Source: Amborella trichopoda (lineage: Eukaryota > Streptophyta > Magnoliopsida > Amborellales > Amborellaceae). Taken from it: DNA of 64,000 nucleotides. The stretch lies in NCBI RefSeq assembly GCF_000471905.2, contig NW_006500351.1, positions 3,532,427 to 3,596,426 on the forward strand, written 5' to 3'. The position numbers and the translations under genes were made by a program. Under the pieces are notes generated by a model. That model saw only the letters and a list, made by a program, of their open reading frames with translations. It had not been told where the DNA came from and made no database searches. Below, piece after piece: positions 21,791 through 32,924 of the stretch. The stretch's first letter is position 1; every line of letters starts with the position of its first letter.

Positions 21791-23880
21791 CAAGGGACCT
21801 AGAAACCAAACGAAGACTCAAGGTTGGGTATTTTCCCTCACAGAACAAGAAGCCAAGGCATCTGCCTCTATAATCTGAGGTACGCTCTTCGTTTGTGGCA
21901 TAAAAGCTAAAATTATGGTCGATCCTGGATCTACACACTCTTTTGTTGCTCCTCATTTTGCATGCCACGTAAATACTAGACCTTCGCTTCTTGACTGGAC
22001 ATTGGTAGTATCCACACTTATTGGGGAATCTATAGAAATTGATATTATTTACAAACACTGTGGGGTTTTACTTGAAGAGTGTGTGCTACCTATAGATTTG
22101 ATACTATTAGACATCTAAGACTTTGATGTTACTTTGGGCATGGACTAGTTGTCCACACACCATTGTACAGTAAATTGTCATGCTAAGACTGTAACCCTTA
22201 GATGACCAAACCAGCCTGAGTTGAACCTTGTTGGCCTCAAGGATGTTTCTCTTATGCACTTCATCTCGGCTCTTCGAGCTTCCCTGTTGCTAGCCAAAAG
22301 ATGTGTTGGGTATTTAGCTTCTGTAGTAGAAAATCAGGACGTCCGGTTCAAGTTAGAAGAAATACCGGTGGTGAGGGAATATCAAACGTTTTTTCTGATT
22401 AGTTAACCTCTCTACTTCCAGTCAGGTAAATAGAATTTGAGATAAATGTGGTCCTTGACACTGCCCCCATATCTAAAGCCCATTATAGGATGGCCCTAGT
22501 GGAACTAAAGGAATTGAAGGAAGAATTGCAATAAATGTTGGAGAAAGGATTAATTAGACCTAGTGTTTCGCCTTGGGGTGCACCTGTCTTATTTGTTAAA
22601 AAGAAAGATGATTCTTTGAGGCTTTGTATAGACTATCGGCAACTGCACTAGGTCACTGTAAAGAATAAGTACCCCTTTCCAAGAATTGATGACTTTTTGA
22701 CCAACTCCAAGGGGCCCAAGTGTTTTAAAAAATTGACCTTCTGTCAGGTTATCATCAGATGCTAGTTAAGGAAGAAGAATCCCCAAGACCGCCTTCAGAA
22801 CTCGATATGGCCACTATGAGTTATTAGTACTGTCGTCTGGGTTAACAAATTCCCCAGTTGTCTTTATGGATCTGATGAATAGAGTTTTTAAACCCTTTCT
22901 GGATGATTTTGTAGTGGTCTTTGTAGATGATATTCTGGTATACTCAAGGAATCTAGAAGAACATGAACGACATTTAAGAATGGTCCTCCAGACCTTAAAG
23001 ACAGAGAAGTTATATGTTAACCTGGGGAATAGCGAGTTTTTGCTTCCAAGCGTGGCCTTCCATGGATACGTTATTTCTAAGGATGGGGTCGCAATTGACC
23101 CTTGCAAAATTGAAGCCATACTTAAGTGGGAAAAACTAATAAATGTGATGGAAGTCCGTAGTTTTCTGGGACTGGTTGGATACTATAGGTGTTTTGTAAA
23201 AGGTTTTTCAAAGATAGCACTCCCCCTGACTCGCCTGATTCAGAAGGAGGTGAAATTTGTATGATTGGATGACTGTGAGAAGAGTTTTCAAGAATTAAAG
23301 AAGGGATTAACTACCGCCCTAATATTAACCTTACCTAAAGGAAATGAAGCTTTGTGGTCTACACCGACGCTTCTCATAAGGGACTTGGGTGTGTGTTAAT
23401 GAAGCAAGGGAAGGTCATAGCTTATGCCTCGAGACAGTTAAAGTCGCATGAGCAGAATTACCCAACCCACGATTTGGAACTTGTGGCTACAGTATTTGCC
23501 TTGAAATTCTGGAGACATTACCTCTATGGGGCCCAATTTAAGATATCCACGGATCATAAGAGCCTCAAGTATTTATTTTCTCAAAAGGAGATGAATATGA
23601 GGCAAAGAAGATGGATGGACCTACTGAATGATTATGACTGCACCATTAACTATCACCCGAGTAAGACAAACGTTGTGGCAGATGCCGTGAGTAGGAAGCC
23701 CGTGGTGTCAGTGGCTCACATGATGGTCCGAGAGATGAAATTGATAGAAGATGCAGTGGAATGGCACCCAACACTACCCCCTAGTGGTGGGGTAGGAATA
23801 ACTGCTGGTATAAGGGTGGAACCTTAGCATTTTCAACAGATCCAGGTGGCACAAAAGATAGACCCCCAGCTCATGAAAAT
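21791..23880 (+). pseudogene. pol pseudogene of the Tekay-like element: protease, RT, RNase H; no integrase
   Basis: The protease has the active-site-like DPGSTHSF (21915 on) where DSGATHSF is usual. Reverse transcriptase begins near 22440 with ISKAHYRMALVELKELKE, then [12 protein letters not shown] and [10 protein letters not shown]. The catalytic FVDDILVYS lies near 22920, and [22 protein letters not shown] near 23155. RNase H follows, with [20 protein letters not shown] and [11 protein letters not shown] (23354-23690), ending in the [10 protein letters not shown] linker. The sequence then stops matching at about 23880, where integrase and chromodomain should begin, and continues directly into LTR. 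The RT wording is that of Tekay-type chromoviruses. At least eight in-frame stops are present. Confidence 0.85.
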
Positions 23881-23917
23881 CCTAAAAAGTTAGAAAGAAA
23901 AGATGATTCTTCTCTAA

Positions 23918-26556
23918 TGAGAGGGGCAATGTCGTTTGAGGTACCGCTGTGAATGGAAGTGCCATGTGTAACACTACCGTGCATGGACCGTGAATGCCAC
24001 CTGCTGAGTGCATGCAGCCACACATGCCAGTTGTCCAGTTGCATGTGTGGTTTTTGCCACCTGTCACCACTTGGACGGCCACCTCCCCACCAAGGGAGTA
24101 CTTAAGCCTCTCCCTCTCCCACACGCCATTCACTTCATCCCCTCTCTCTCTCTAAAGCCTTTCAACTTGGAGGCCCTTTTGTTAGCTATTGTTCACCATT
24201 GAAGAGCCTTGTTAGAAGCTTGAAGGAGGAGATTGTGGGAGAAGATTTGGAGACACAGTGCACCTAAGGTAAGTGGATCATCTACCTTGTAGGTCCTTAA
24301 GCATGGATTAGACATGAATCAAGCATGATAATTTGCATAAGTATTGGCATGATTAATGGATGCATATGTATACTGTTGTACTGTAAATTCCAGCAATTTA
24401 GCTTGCCTTTGCATGACCAAAATGAGTATCAAATCTTCCTTGTTTTTTATGAAAAGTTTGTGATTAAGTGTTTTTGTGTATCTAATGGAAAATGAGAAAG
24501 GTTTATGTTAAGAATTAGCATAATTAGAGGCTAATTAATTTTCATGTTGAGTGATGATGTGACTGTGCTGTAATTTTCAAGAAGGTTCTATATTTTTTTT
24601 GTTACATGTTTAACCTATCAAATGAGGTCCAATTAACCTCAAACCTCTGCCATTGAAGAGATATCTGTGTCTATTAAAATGTTCATGTTGAATCTTTCTC
24701 AAATTATTTATGCATGAAAAGTTATGATTCAAAATGTACAAGTAGGTTACTGTTGGTGAACTTAATAAAAGTGCAGAACTGATGTCTCTGTTGTCACAAA
24801 TTTTGAATGACCAAATGAATTCCAAATGTTCTCAAACTGCCCTTATTTTAAAGATACATGTTTTACTCGAATTTTGGTTTTGGAAGCACTCTAATATATT
24901 TTTTGGACTGAAAGTTATAATGGTTCTAAGTAGGACATCTCACTGTCCAAACTACCCCCATTTGAAAGATATGCGTGTCTAGTGTAAAATTGTGTTGGAA
25001 TCGTTTTCTAATTCTGAATGGATCGAATATGATGACCCTGTTTTGGACTGGATGTCACTATCTGAAATTGTAGAAAAATACGAGACTGTGATATTGAAAA
25101 TATGACACTGTGTTGCTGAAAATATGACACTGTGATGCTGAAAATATGATACTGCGATACTGAAAATATGATACTATGATACAGGGGCACTAATTAATAT
25201 ATGTGATTTTGTTATAAAAAACTGTTATATGTGCCATGACCGCTATGCAATGGGTCCTCCATTAGTAGTGGCTACTCTAATTTTGTTATATTAAGACTGT
25301 TATATGTGCCACTACGCAAGGGGTCCTCCATTGGTAGAGGCTACTCTGATTCTGTTATATTAAGATTGTTATATGTGCCATGACCGCTACACAATGGGTC
25401 CTCTATTGGTAGTGGTTACTCTAATTTTGTTATATTAAGACTGTTATAGATGCCTTGATGCTATGCAATGGGTCCTCCATTGGTAGTTGAATTTGTGACT
25501 CTGCTATACTGAAAACTGATATCTGTGATATGACCACTATGCAATGGGTCCCCCATTGGTAGTTGGGTATACTCTACCTTGACTCCTATGATAGGAGTGG
25601 AGTCGAGGAGTGACAATGAAGAATAGGGAGGGTCGCGCCCTCGAAATTGTCATAGGCCTGAAGGCATAAGGAGAGGGTCGTAACTTGCAAGGCCACAGCC
25701 TATCGAAAACCCTAAAGCGTGATAAGGATTGAGGGCATGAGTGAGGACATTACAAAATGGGACCTCCATTTGTGATTGTTCTCCCTCTTGAATGAGGGTA
25801 GAAGTCCCAAGTTACAAGATTAGCTTAGCCTAATCGATGTGGTTTCTACTTCGAGAGTAAACAATTCAGTTTTCTTCTTGTCTAAATTAGATATTCTGTA
25901 TGAGTGTCTGGCTGGAACTATGATAAGTAACAATGTAATTACTATCTTAAGAAACATTCAATGCTCTGGTATTTGAACCTTGCTCTCTTTATACTTCTAG
26001 TGTTTATATTTTGATGCATGATTCCACTCTGTGATACTAGTATGATCTCTGATGAACCGTAGGCTATGTTTTTATGTATCAGCATGTAGATGGGAATACA
26101 AGGGTGGTGATCTACTTATTGGGCTTATATCTAACTCTGCTTACTTTCATCTATGTAGAGTGATAACACTTGACTGTGGGAGTCGAGCAACAAAGTGGTG
26201 GCGGCAGACATTTGAAGCTTCAAACCAGTCAGAGATCCCTTTTTGCATAGTAGGTGTCTGGTGGCGAGGCCATTATGTTGTTTTGGTGTGATGTACTGTA
26301 AAGTCAAGCTTGTAAGCCTTGAACTATATTGGAAAGAATCTTGAAGTTGAATGAAAATTTAATGGTCTTAATTTATTCAGTTTATAGTGTTTGATGTATG
26401 AGTTTTATTTAATTTTCGTGGTTTGCTTTGATTCCTCATTTCTAACACGCGTTGAGCCACTCCCGCTTGAGTGACGTTTTCGACCTTCGATCACGATCTC
26501 GCACTTTGTCGCCCTCCGGTAGGGTACGATAGGGGTCTGGGGGCGGGGTTGTGACA
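23918..26556 (+). mobile_element. 3' LTR of the Tekay-like element, 5'-truncated
   Basis: It matches the first LTR from position 17948 to its end. The first LTR has about 245 bases before that point which are absent here, as is the polypurine tract. The junction near 23900-23920 therefore marks one deletion removing integrase, the region after pol and the start of this LTR. It ends TGACA at 26556, followed by GAGCC. Confidence 0.8.
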
Positions 26557-26690
26557 GAGCCATATTGGCTTTCCCTCGATAAGACTGACACTTGTGTTCC
26601 CCTGGCCTAGGAAGATTCCTCCCCGAATGTACGTTCTTTGAAAATACAAGAAAAAGAATCTTAGATAAGGCCATATGGCGTTATGGACTT
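26557..26690 (-). pseudogene. N-terminal piece of the element A PMD pseudogene
   Basis: Minus-strand sequence beyond the Tekay-like insertion. It reads GRNLPRPGE and, in a shifted frame, EGKPIWL, which matches KNLPRGGEL...GEPIWLT of the copy at 61.7 kb. It ends at the insertion point. Together with 17703 leftward it makes one gene copy interrupted by about 8.85 kb. Confidence 0.55.
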
Positions 26691-26879
26691 GCTAATGTGA
26701 GAAAAGGCCAGCTCGGGCCCAACAAAAATTCGTCAGCATATCCCCTAAAAGCAGAGACTTTGATAAAAAGGTGCTTAGCTAATCCGAGGCACCCAAGGGA
26801 TACTTGAAGAATTGAACTGTGGGACGTACCCAAGCTAGACAAACCCCAACAGAGCCCCCTTTTATCAAAATGAAAACCA

Positions 26880-27060
26880 TGCAAAAATGCTTAAAAAGCA
26901 TAAAAAAGGCCTAAAAAGCATGAAAAATGCTTAAAAAGCATTAAAAATGCCCAAAAACATGAAAAATACTGAAAAGACATAAAAATGCTTGAAAAGCATG
27001 AAAGATGCTTAAAGCATGAAAAATGATCAAAAGGCATACAAAATATGCAAAAGGGGTATG
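26880..27060. repeat. A-rich array of ATGCTT/AAGCAT palindromes
   Basis: About ten degenerate units of 18-20 bases. ATGCTTAAAAAGCAT occurs twice, with ATGCTTGAAAAGCAT and ATGCTTAAAGCAT nearby, so each unit can fold into a 6-bp stem with a 1-3-base A/G loop. Confidence 0.7.
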
Positions 27061-27599
27061 CAACGTACAAAAGAAAGCATGGAAAAATAAATTGGGATGC
27101 TACTTGCAAGAAGAAAAAAATAAGGGGTTAGGCTTACCAAAGTCGGGTACTTCAAACCCTCTCTAAGCCACTTGGAACACACTTTCTCAGTCTAGGAGAG
27201 CTATCCACTTTCTCTCACTGAAAAGTAAAAAAATGAATGAGAATGGGTGAAAATGGGGCTCTCTAACTGTCTTATGTCCTGTGAAAAAGGTAAAATTTCA
27301 CTCTTCCCCATAACTCCTCATAAACTCAATATTCCAGCATGATCCATGACCAAGAAATGGTCATTTGAATGAAAGATGAGGGCTTTCAAATGAACGGGGC
27401 AAGCTAGAAAGATGTTTTTTTGCTTGCAGACAGCCCTTAGAACAAAAATTGAATGCGAAGAAAAATCGTCAATTACAGGCAAACGACATTGGAATCGCGT
27501 GGGATTGGCGCCAATGCAACCGAAAAATTTAAATTAGTGGGAAGGGTCCCACCCGGTCCCTCAAGAAGGCCTCGAGACAAGCCGTCAGGCCCACTAAGG

Positions 27600-28090
27600 G
27601 CCCAACGAACCCTCTCTCTTTCTTTTTTTGTTTTTTCTCTCTCCCTCTCACATGCAAGCCAAGTTGGGCCTTCGGCTTGAGCCCGATCCCAAGCTCTCTC
27701 TCCCTCTCACGCATGTTCTCCCACCCCCATGTGCACCTCTCTCCACGCTCTCTTTCCTCACTCTCCCCTCTCTCACTCTTTGCGCTCTCTCCCCCTTTCT
27801 TTTGCTGCTCTTCCCCTCTCTCGAGAGATCCTCTCTCTGTCTCTCTCCACACTCTCTCTCCCTATCTCATGTTTCTCTCCTCATGCTCTCGCTCTCCTGA
27901 GAGCCTCTCTCTCTCGAGTGTTTCTTTCTCTTTCTCGTGCGGATCCCTCTTTCGCACCTCACTGTCTCTTCACACTCTTTCTCTCTCCACTCTCTCTCTC
28001 AACCTCAGTCTCTCTTCCTTCATGCTCTCTCTCCCTAGAGCGTCTCTCTCTCCACGCTCCCACTTTTCTCTCTCCTCTCACACAAACTCT
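27600..28090. repeat. CT-rich low-complexity tract
   Basis: Nearly pure pyrimidine on the plus strand with CTCTCTC runs and interspersed CACGCTC or CATGCTC. Open frames through it are compositional. Confidence 0.8.
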
Positions 28091-28819
28091 ACATTCTTCA
28101 TCTCTCTCATCATTTTCATCCATTTGGAACCTCATCCAAACCCATTCACCTCTCAAACTACCCAAATACCCCACTAAACCGTCATCCTCTAAAACATCAC
28201 AACCACTTATTATCTTAAACTACACAAATACCCCATTAAACCTTCACCCCCCCAAAACGTCACAACCACTTACCATTTTAAACCACCCAAGCCCTTAAAA
28301 TTAAACCATCATTGACCACACCACGCCTATCCACGATAAATTTCCATATCCCTACCACCACCAAAGAAGCCTCCATTCCCTGATTGAATCAATCTTCTGC
28401 AAACCCTATCAAACTTCATTTTTACCCTAAACATCATTGACCATACTGCACCAATCTCCCATGAAGCACCATTCTAGACTATGAATGGGTGCTTCTACCT
28501 AAATCAACTCAATCTCCAGTAGACCTTCATCTCACCCACCATCCGATCACTTGAATGAGTACCCAGATGGAACATCTCGTCATGGATTGGGTCGGCACCA
28601 TCACCACTAATTGAGAATCATTTAAAATTGTGAACGAGCACTCTCATCATGACCACCCTTTTTCATCCCCAATGAGTCTCACCAAAGGCATTTAAAACCT
28701 CAGATGAGCCTCAAAGGACCATTCAACCCACTTTTCTATATTTACCATCAAGGAGGGGACCTTCCCATCCCATTATCCACTCCACCATGCGTGTGTGTGT
28801 GTCAAAAAAAATATAGATA

Positions 28820-29125
28820 GATATGGCCATGAAGCCATGGGTAAAAATGCTCAAAAAGGAAGCTGGGCGTGATAAAAACTCGAAAGGGCGTCACGAGTAA
28901 AAATGGAAAATAAATACAAACGTAGCCCTGAAGCTACGGGTAAAAGAGTTCAAAAAGTGAAAATTGGTCATGGTGAAAACCAGAAGGAGAGCCACAATTA
29001 AAAATGGAAAATAAAGATGGAGGTAGCCATGAAGCTCAGGGTAAAAGAGTTCAAAAAGAGAAAATAGGGCATGGTAAAAACTCGAAGGAGTGCCATGAGT
29101 AAAAATGAAAATAAAGGCAGACAGG
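28820..29125 (+). repeat. Hairpin minisatellite, class 2, right side of element A
   Basis: Units of the stem-then-RGTAAAA class. Examples are ATGGC/GCCAT (28823-28838), CGTGA/TCACG around an inner ACTCG/CGAGT alternative (28869-28898) and CGTAGC/GCTACG (28921-28938), each followed by GGTAAAA or AGTAAAAA. Later units are more decayed. The order matches element B at 48.70-48.88 kb. Confidence 0.65.
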
Positions 29126-30340
29126 ACCATGAAGTCACATGTAAAAGAGCTTAATAAAAAAAAGAAAGTTGGTGAAAATAGTTCTACGACACCATTTTCA
29201 CTCAGCTCAAGTGGAAACTCGAAAGGGTACATGGATCAATAAGCAGGTTGATGCAAAGTTTGCCCTCGTAGGCGGCTTCAGCCATCCCCTCCAGACAAAA
29301 TTTCAGTAGTTTGGGAGTCAATACCCTTAAAAAAGGTACCCTACTACTGAAACAAAAAAGAAAGAGCTCAAGAAAACTCCAACAACTTAGGCTAGCTTAC
29401 AAAGGGACCCTCAAGATAAAAAAGATCACCAAGATGGAAAGTCAGATTGGCCACATGCCAAAAGAACTCCCTTCTAAGAAGTTACCAAAAACAAGAAACT
29501 CCGACAAGCCGAGGCAAATGTTCCCAAAAGGTGGTTGACTATCAAACCTGACCAATACCTCCCCCGCCATCAAGGGTAACTGTCTTATTAAGGTTCTCAA
29601 TTGCTGATGGTTTAGACTTTTCAAGATGGCCAACAAAAAGGCCCTGACTAAGCCTAGTAGGTTGGGTTCAAACCGTAAAGAGAGTCGCATCAAAATCCCC
29701 AGTTTTCGATGATTCAGACTCTTTACGATGGCCAACAAAAGGCCCCTGACTGAATCCGGTAGACTAAAGCCCAAAGAGACATCCCACATGTTAAACACTT
29801 CTGAACCCTAGTGCAGTAGTTCATACGCCCCATTAAGGGCCTTCGACTGTCAATCGAAAGCACAAATGTCTTCTGAAGAAGGAACAAAGCCCTCAAGCAA
29901 GGTCCCTACTAGAAGAGAAAATCAAAAGCTTGACGGATTGGGAAGGACGCCCTTAAGCAAGACCCCCGACTGCCAAACAAACCCTGATTTTGACAAGATT
30001 GGGTCTCTAAGCCCATAAGCAAGGCCCCCAATTATTGAAACCAAAAAGAATTGTTGAAGTGGGAAGATAGCCTTTAAGCAAGGGCCCCACCAATGGCTCA
30101 AGTCACTTGTCCCTCAAAAGTCTTGATGATACTAGGTCTACAAGCCCTTAAACAAGGCCCCCAATCATGAAAGCTCCTCGATCATCCCCTAAGGAAGAAG
30201 CCTGATACGATTTCCCTTCAACAGTCGAACTGGTGCTAGTGATCGAGAAGAAAACTAAAGTGGAAGACTAATTTTGTTCTGAATGTTGACCTTCTCACTA
30301 TTCTCGAAGAACAACATTCAGCAAGGTCAGCTATTGCAAG
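29126..30340 (+). other. Internal 3' region of element A
   Basis: No gene. The stretch corresponds to element B 48.89-49.71 kb; both share AATAARCAGGTTGATGCA, GGCGGCTTCA and an ACAACATTCRGCA string just before the LTR. It also has repeated GCCCTTAAGCAAGGCCCCC-like strings at 29.90-30.17 kb, about 70-90 bases apart. Confidence 0.5.
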
Positions 30341-30960
30341 GTATTTTTTGATACGCTAGTATTCCCAGTGTGAATAAAGAGGAAGCTAGTTGCAATCTAG
30401 GCCTATAGGTACCAAAGCACCTGTGGACTACGAAAGCGCTGACCAAATATGCCCAAGTTTTTGATGAATTCTAGAAGGTGTCATATTAGTCTCAAAACGC
30501 ATGTGAGGGTATTATTTGATACCCTAAGAACACCCAGCATGTTTCATCATGATCCGACAAAGTTAAAGCAGATAAGACATAAACTTAGTTCTCAATTTCA
30601 TTCCGTGTATGTTAAAAACGTGCCTCATAACTGCAAACCTATTACCGGGGTTTCATGAGTACCACACGATTTCCATTGGATTCAGAAGGTCCAAAAAACC
30701 CTAAATACCAAATTTTAGCTTATTTGGATGCTTTTAAAGAGGAACACCCCTTTGATCAAATGGCCCTATCTTGAAGCCCTTACATCAGATCATTTTGAAA
30801 ATGGATTCGTTGCAACCATGACATCGAGGGTTTCAATTTGAGGTAAATATTATACAAGATGCAAGACCAAAAGACACTTTATTTTGAATTCACAAAAGGG
30901 TATAATTTTTAGTGACCGAAAACCCATTTTTCGACTTGTTGGGCCTCGATCTCATCATGT
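30341..30960 (+). mobile_element. LTR start fragment, diverged relative of the B/C LTR
   Basis: It begins at the position equivalent to the LTR start of element B. Shared but diverged strings include GAATAAAGAGGAAGCTRG and ATCCGACAAAGTTAAAG (compare ATCCGACATGTCTAAGG). It ends where an oppositely oriented LTR fragment starts. Confidence 0.4.
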
Positions 30961-32924
30961 CAGAGGACAGCACGATGACCTGGATTTGGGGGTTCAGCTC
31001 AAAATAGCTCACCTGGGAACCGCAGCGTATGAGGTGCACATGCAGACAAGTATCAACTAATGAGAGCGGATTATGGGGTGTGAGGTGGGACCTACCTCAC
31101 GGTGGGTTCGTGACATGCTTGAGCACACTTAGATCACGATGGAAAGCCCCCTACCCTAAGGCTTGCTCGGCTCTAGCCCCCTCGCTCGCACTCTGTGACT
31201 AATGAACACACATACATAAGATTGCCAGACCAGTGGATCAGAAGACCCTGACTTGCCGTTAAAAAGATATATATGTAAAAAAAAAAGAAAAAAAAGATGG
31301 GGTGATAGGAGACTGTTTGTCAGTTTGATAACTTTTGACGCTATCTTGTCAAATGATCTCATATAAGTAAAGAGTGAATAAGAGAAAGAGTGAGAGAGAA
31401 TAAGAGAGAGAAGCGAGGAAGAGAGGGTACGTAGGGGAGCAGCGGTCGGCTCGATCGAGGGAGAGAAGAAATAGAGGTAAAGTGAGGGAGTTGGCGGCTG
31501 AACCGTCGGCATCGAGAGAGAGGGGGAGAGAAGAAAGGGAGGTGAAGGGGAGTAGTTGTCAGCTTAGTCGAGAGAGAGAGGGAGAGTGAGAAAGAGAGAA
31601 GAAGAAAGTGTCGTCGGCTCGATTAGGCTTAGGGAGAGAGAGATAGTGAAGGAGAAAGAAAGGGAGAGAAGGGAGACAGAAAGAGAGGAGAGAATAGTAA
31701 GAGAAGTGGGCCTACAGCTTATCCGTCAGCTCTGTTAGGTTTAGAGAGAAAGAGAGAGTGATAAAGAAAGAGAAAGAAGAAGAAAGAGTGAGAAGGAGGA
31801 GAAGAGAGAGTGAGAGAGAGGAGAGAATGATAGAGTGAGAGAGAAGGGAGAATGATAGAGGGAGAGGGAGAGAGAGAATGAGAGAGTAAGAGAAGTGGGT
31901 CGGTAGCTCGACTGTCAGCCCGGTTAAGCTTAGAGAGCAAGAGAAAGAGAGAGAGAAAGAGAAAAGACTAAAAAGAAAGGGAAAGAGAGAGAAGGAGAGG
32001 GAGAGAGAGAGAGAAGGAGAGGGAGAAAAGAGAGAGGAGAGAGTGAATGGAGAGAAGAGAGAAAGAAGGAGAGAGTAAGAAAAGTGTGTCGATGGTTTGT
32101 TCACTAGCCCGGTTAGGCTTAAAGAGAAAGAGAGAGCAAGATAGTAAGTGAAAGGTAGAGAAAGAGAGGGAGAGAGAAGGGGAGAAAGAGAGAAGGAGAG
32201 GGGAAAGGAGAGAACGAGAGAGAAGACAAAAGGGGAGGGGGAGAGGGAGAGAGAAGACAAAAGGAGAAGAGAGAGAAAAGAGGGAAAAAAAGAAGAGATG
32301 AGAGATGAAAGAGAGAGAGAGTCGACCTGGTTGGGTTGTGAGAGCATGAGGGAAGAGGAGAGAGAAAGGAGAGAGAAGACAGGGAAAATAAGAAGGGGTG
32401 AGAGAAAAAGAGGAGAGAGAAAGGAGAGAGAAGAGAGGGGAAGAGGAGAGAAAAGAGAGAGAATAGAGGGGAAATAAGATGGGGTGAGAGAAGAAGAAAA
32501 AGGAGGAGGGAAAGAGAGAGAAAGAGAGAGATAGAAGAAGGCAGAGGAAGAGAAGAGAGAGAAGAAAGAGAGAGATAGGAGAAGGCAGAGGAAGAGAAGA
32601 GAGAGAAGAAAGAGAGAGCAAGAGAAAGATGGAGGAGAGAGAAATGGTGAGAGTTTACCTAGTGGGGTCCTTGGATCTGACTGGTGGCTAGGTTGGGAGT
32701 GAAGAGTTCCAAGGGGGAAGTGAGGGACTCCAAGTGGGGAGTGAAAAGTTCTAAGGGTAGTGGTTTATTGGAAAGTTTTCTCTCTCATCATTTTGGGTGA
32801 AAGGGGTAGAGAAACAAAATATTGCAAACCAAAGGAAACTCAATTGATTTTTGAGCTTATGGGAAAAGTCTCATTAGCCTTTCATTCCGCTTTTTGAACT
32901 TAGGGTTACAAATGATTATATAGA
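30961..32924 (-). mobile_element. Inverted LTR fragment with a GA-rich repeat tract
   Basis: Near 31040-31150 the plus strand matches the plus strand of LTR C (54.44-54.56 kb): AACTAATGAGAG, then TTAGATCACGATGGAAAGCCCCC. LTR C is a minus-strand LTR, so this fragment is also inverted. It is followed by a GA-rich tract, the complement of the CT-rich part of these LTRs. Leu/Ser-rich frames on the minus strand are compositional. Confidence 0.4.
31380..32640. repeat. GA-rich tract with a period of about 189 bp
   Basis: Almost pure purine on the plus strand, punctuated by a GTCGGCTCG...GTTAGGCTTA spacer. The spacers at about 31705, 31893 and 32083 are 188 and 190 bases apart, and shorter relatives occur at 31437, 31489, 31552 and 31606. 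Confidence 0.7.

Larger units (their letters stand above)
26691..28800 (-). other. Upstream region of the element A PMD gene
   Basis: No real gene. It holds an A-rich hairpin array (26.88-27.06 kb), a stretch at about 27.18-27.27 kb that matches the promoter region of the element B PMD copy (GTGAAAATGGGGCT), and a long CT-rich tract at 27.6-28.09 kb. Where copies B and C have CTATATAAG this copy reads the complement of CTTATGTCC, so the TATA box looks lost. The Ser/Leu-rich frames at 27.68-28.30 kb are translations of the CT tract. Confidence 0.45.

Noticed and set aside
27677..28298. Open frames of 166 and 189 residues, Ser/Leu-rich
   Set aside because: Translations of a CT-repeat tract; two overlapping frames are open for compositional reasons.
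31712..32621. Minus-strand frames of over 200 residues, Ser/Leu/Phe-rich, membrane-like
   Set aside because: Complement of a GA-rich repeat tract; no domain and several overlapping open frames.
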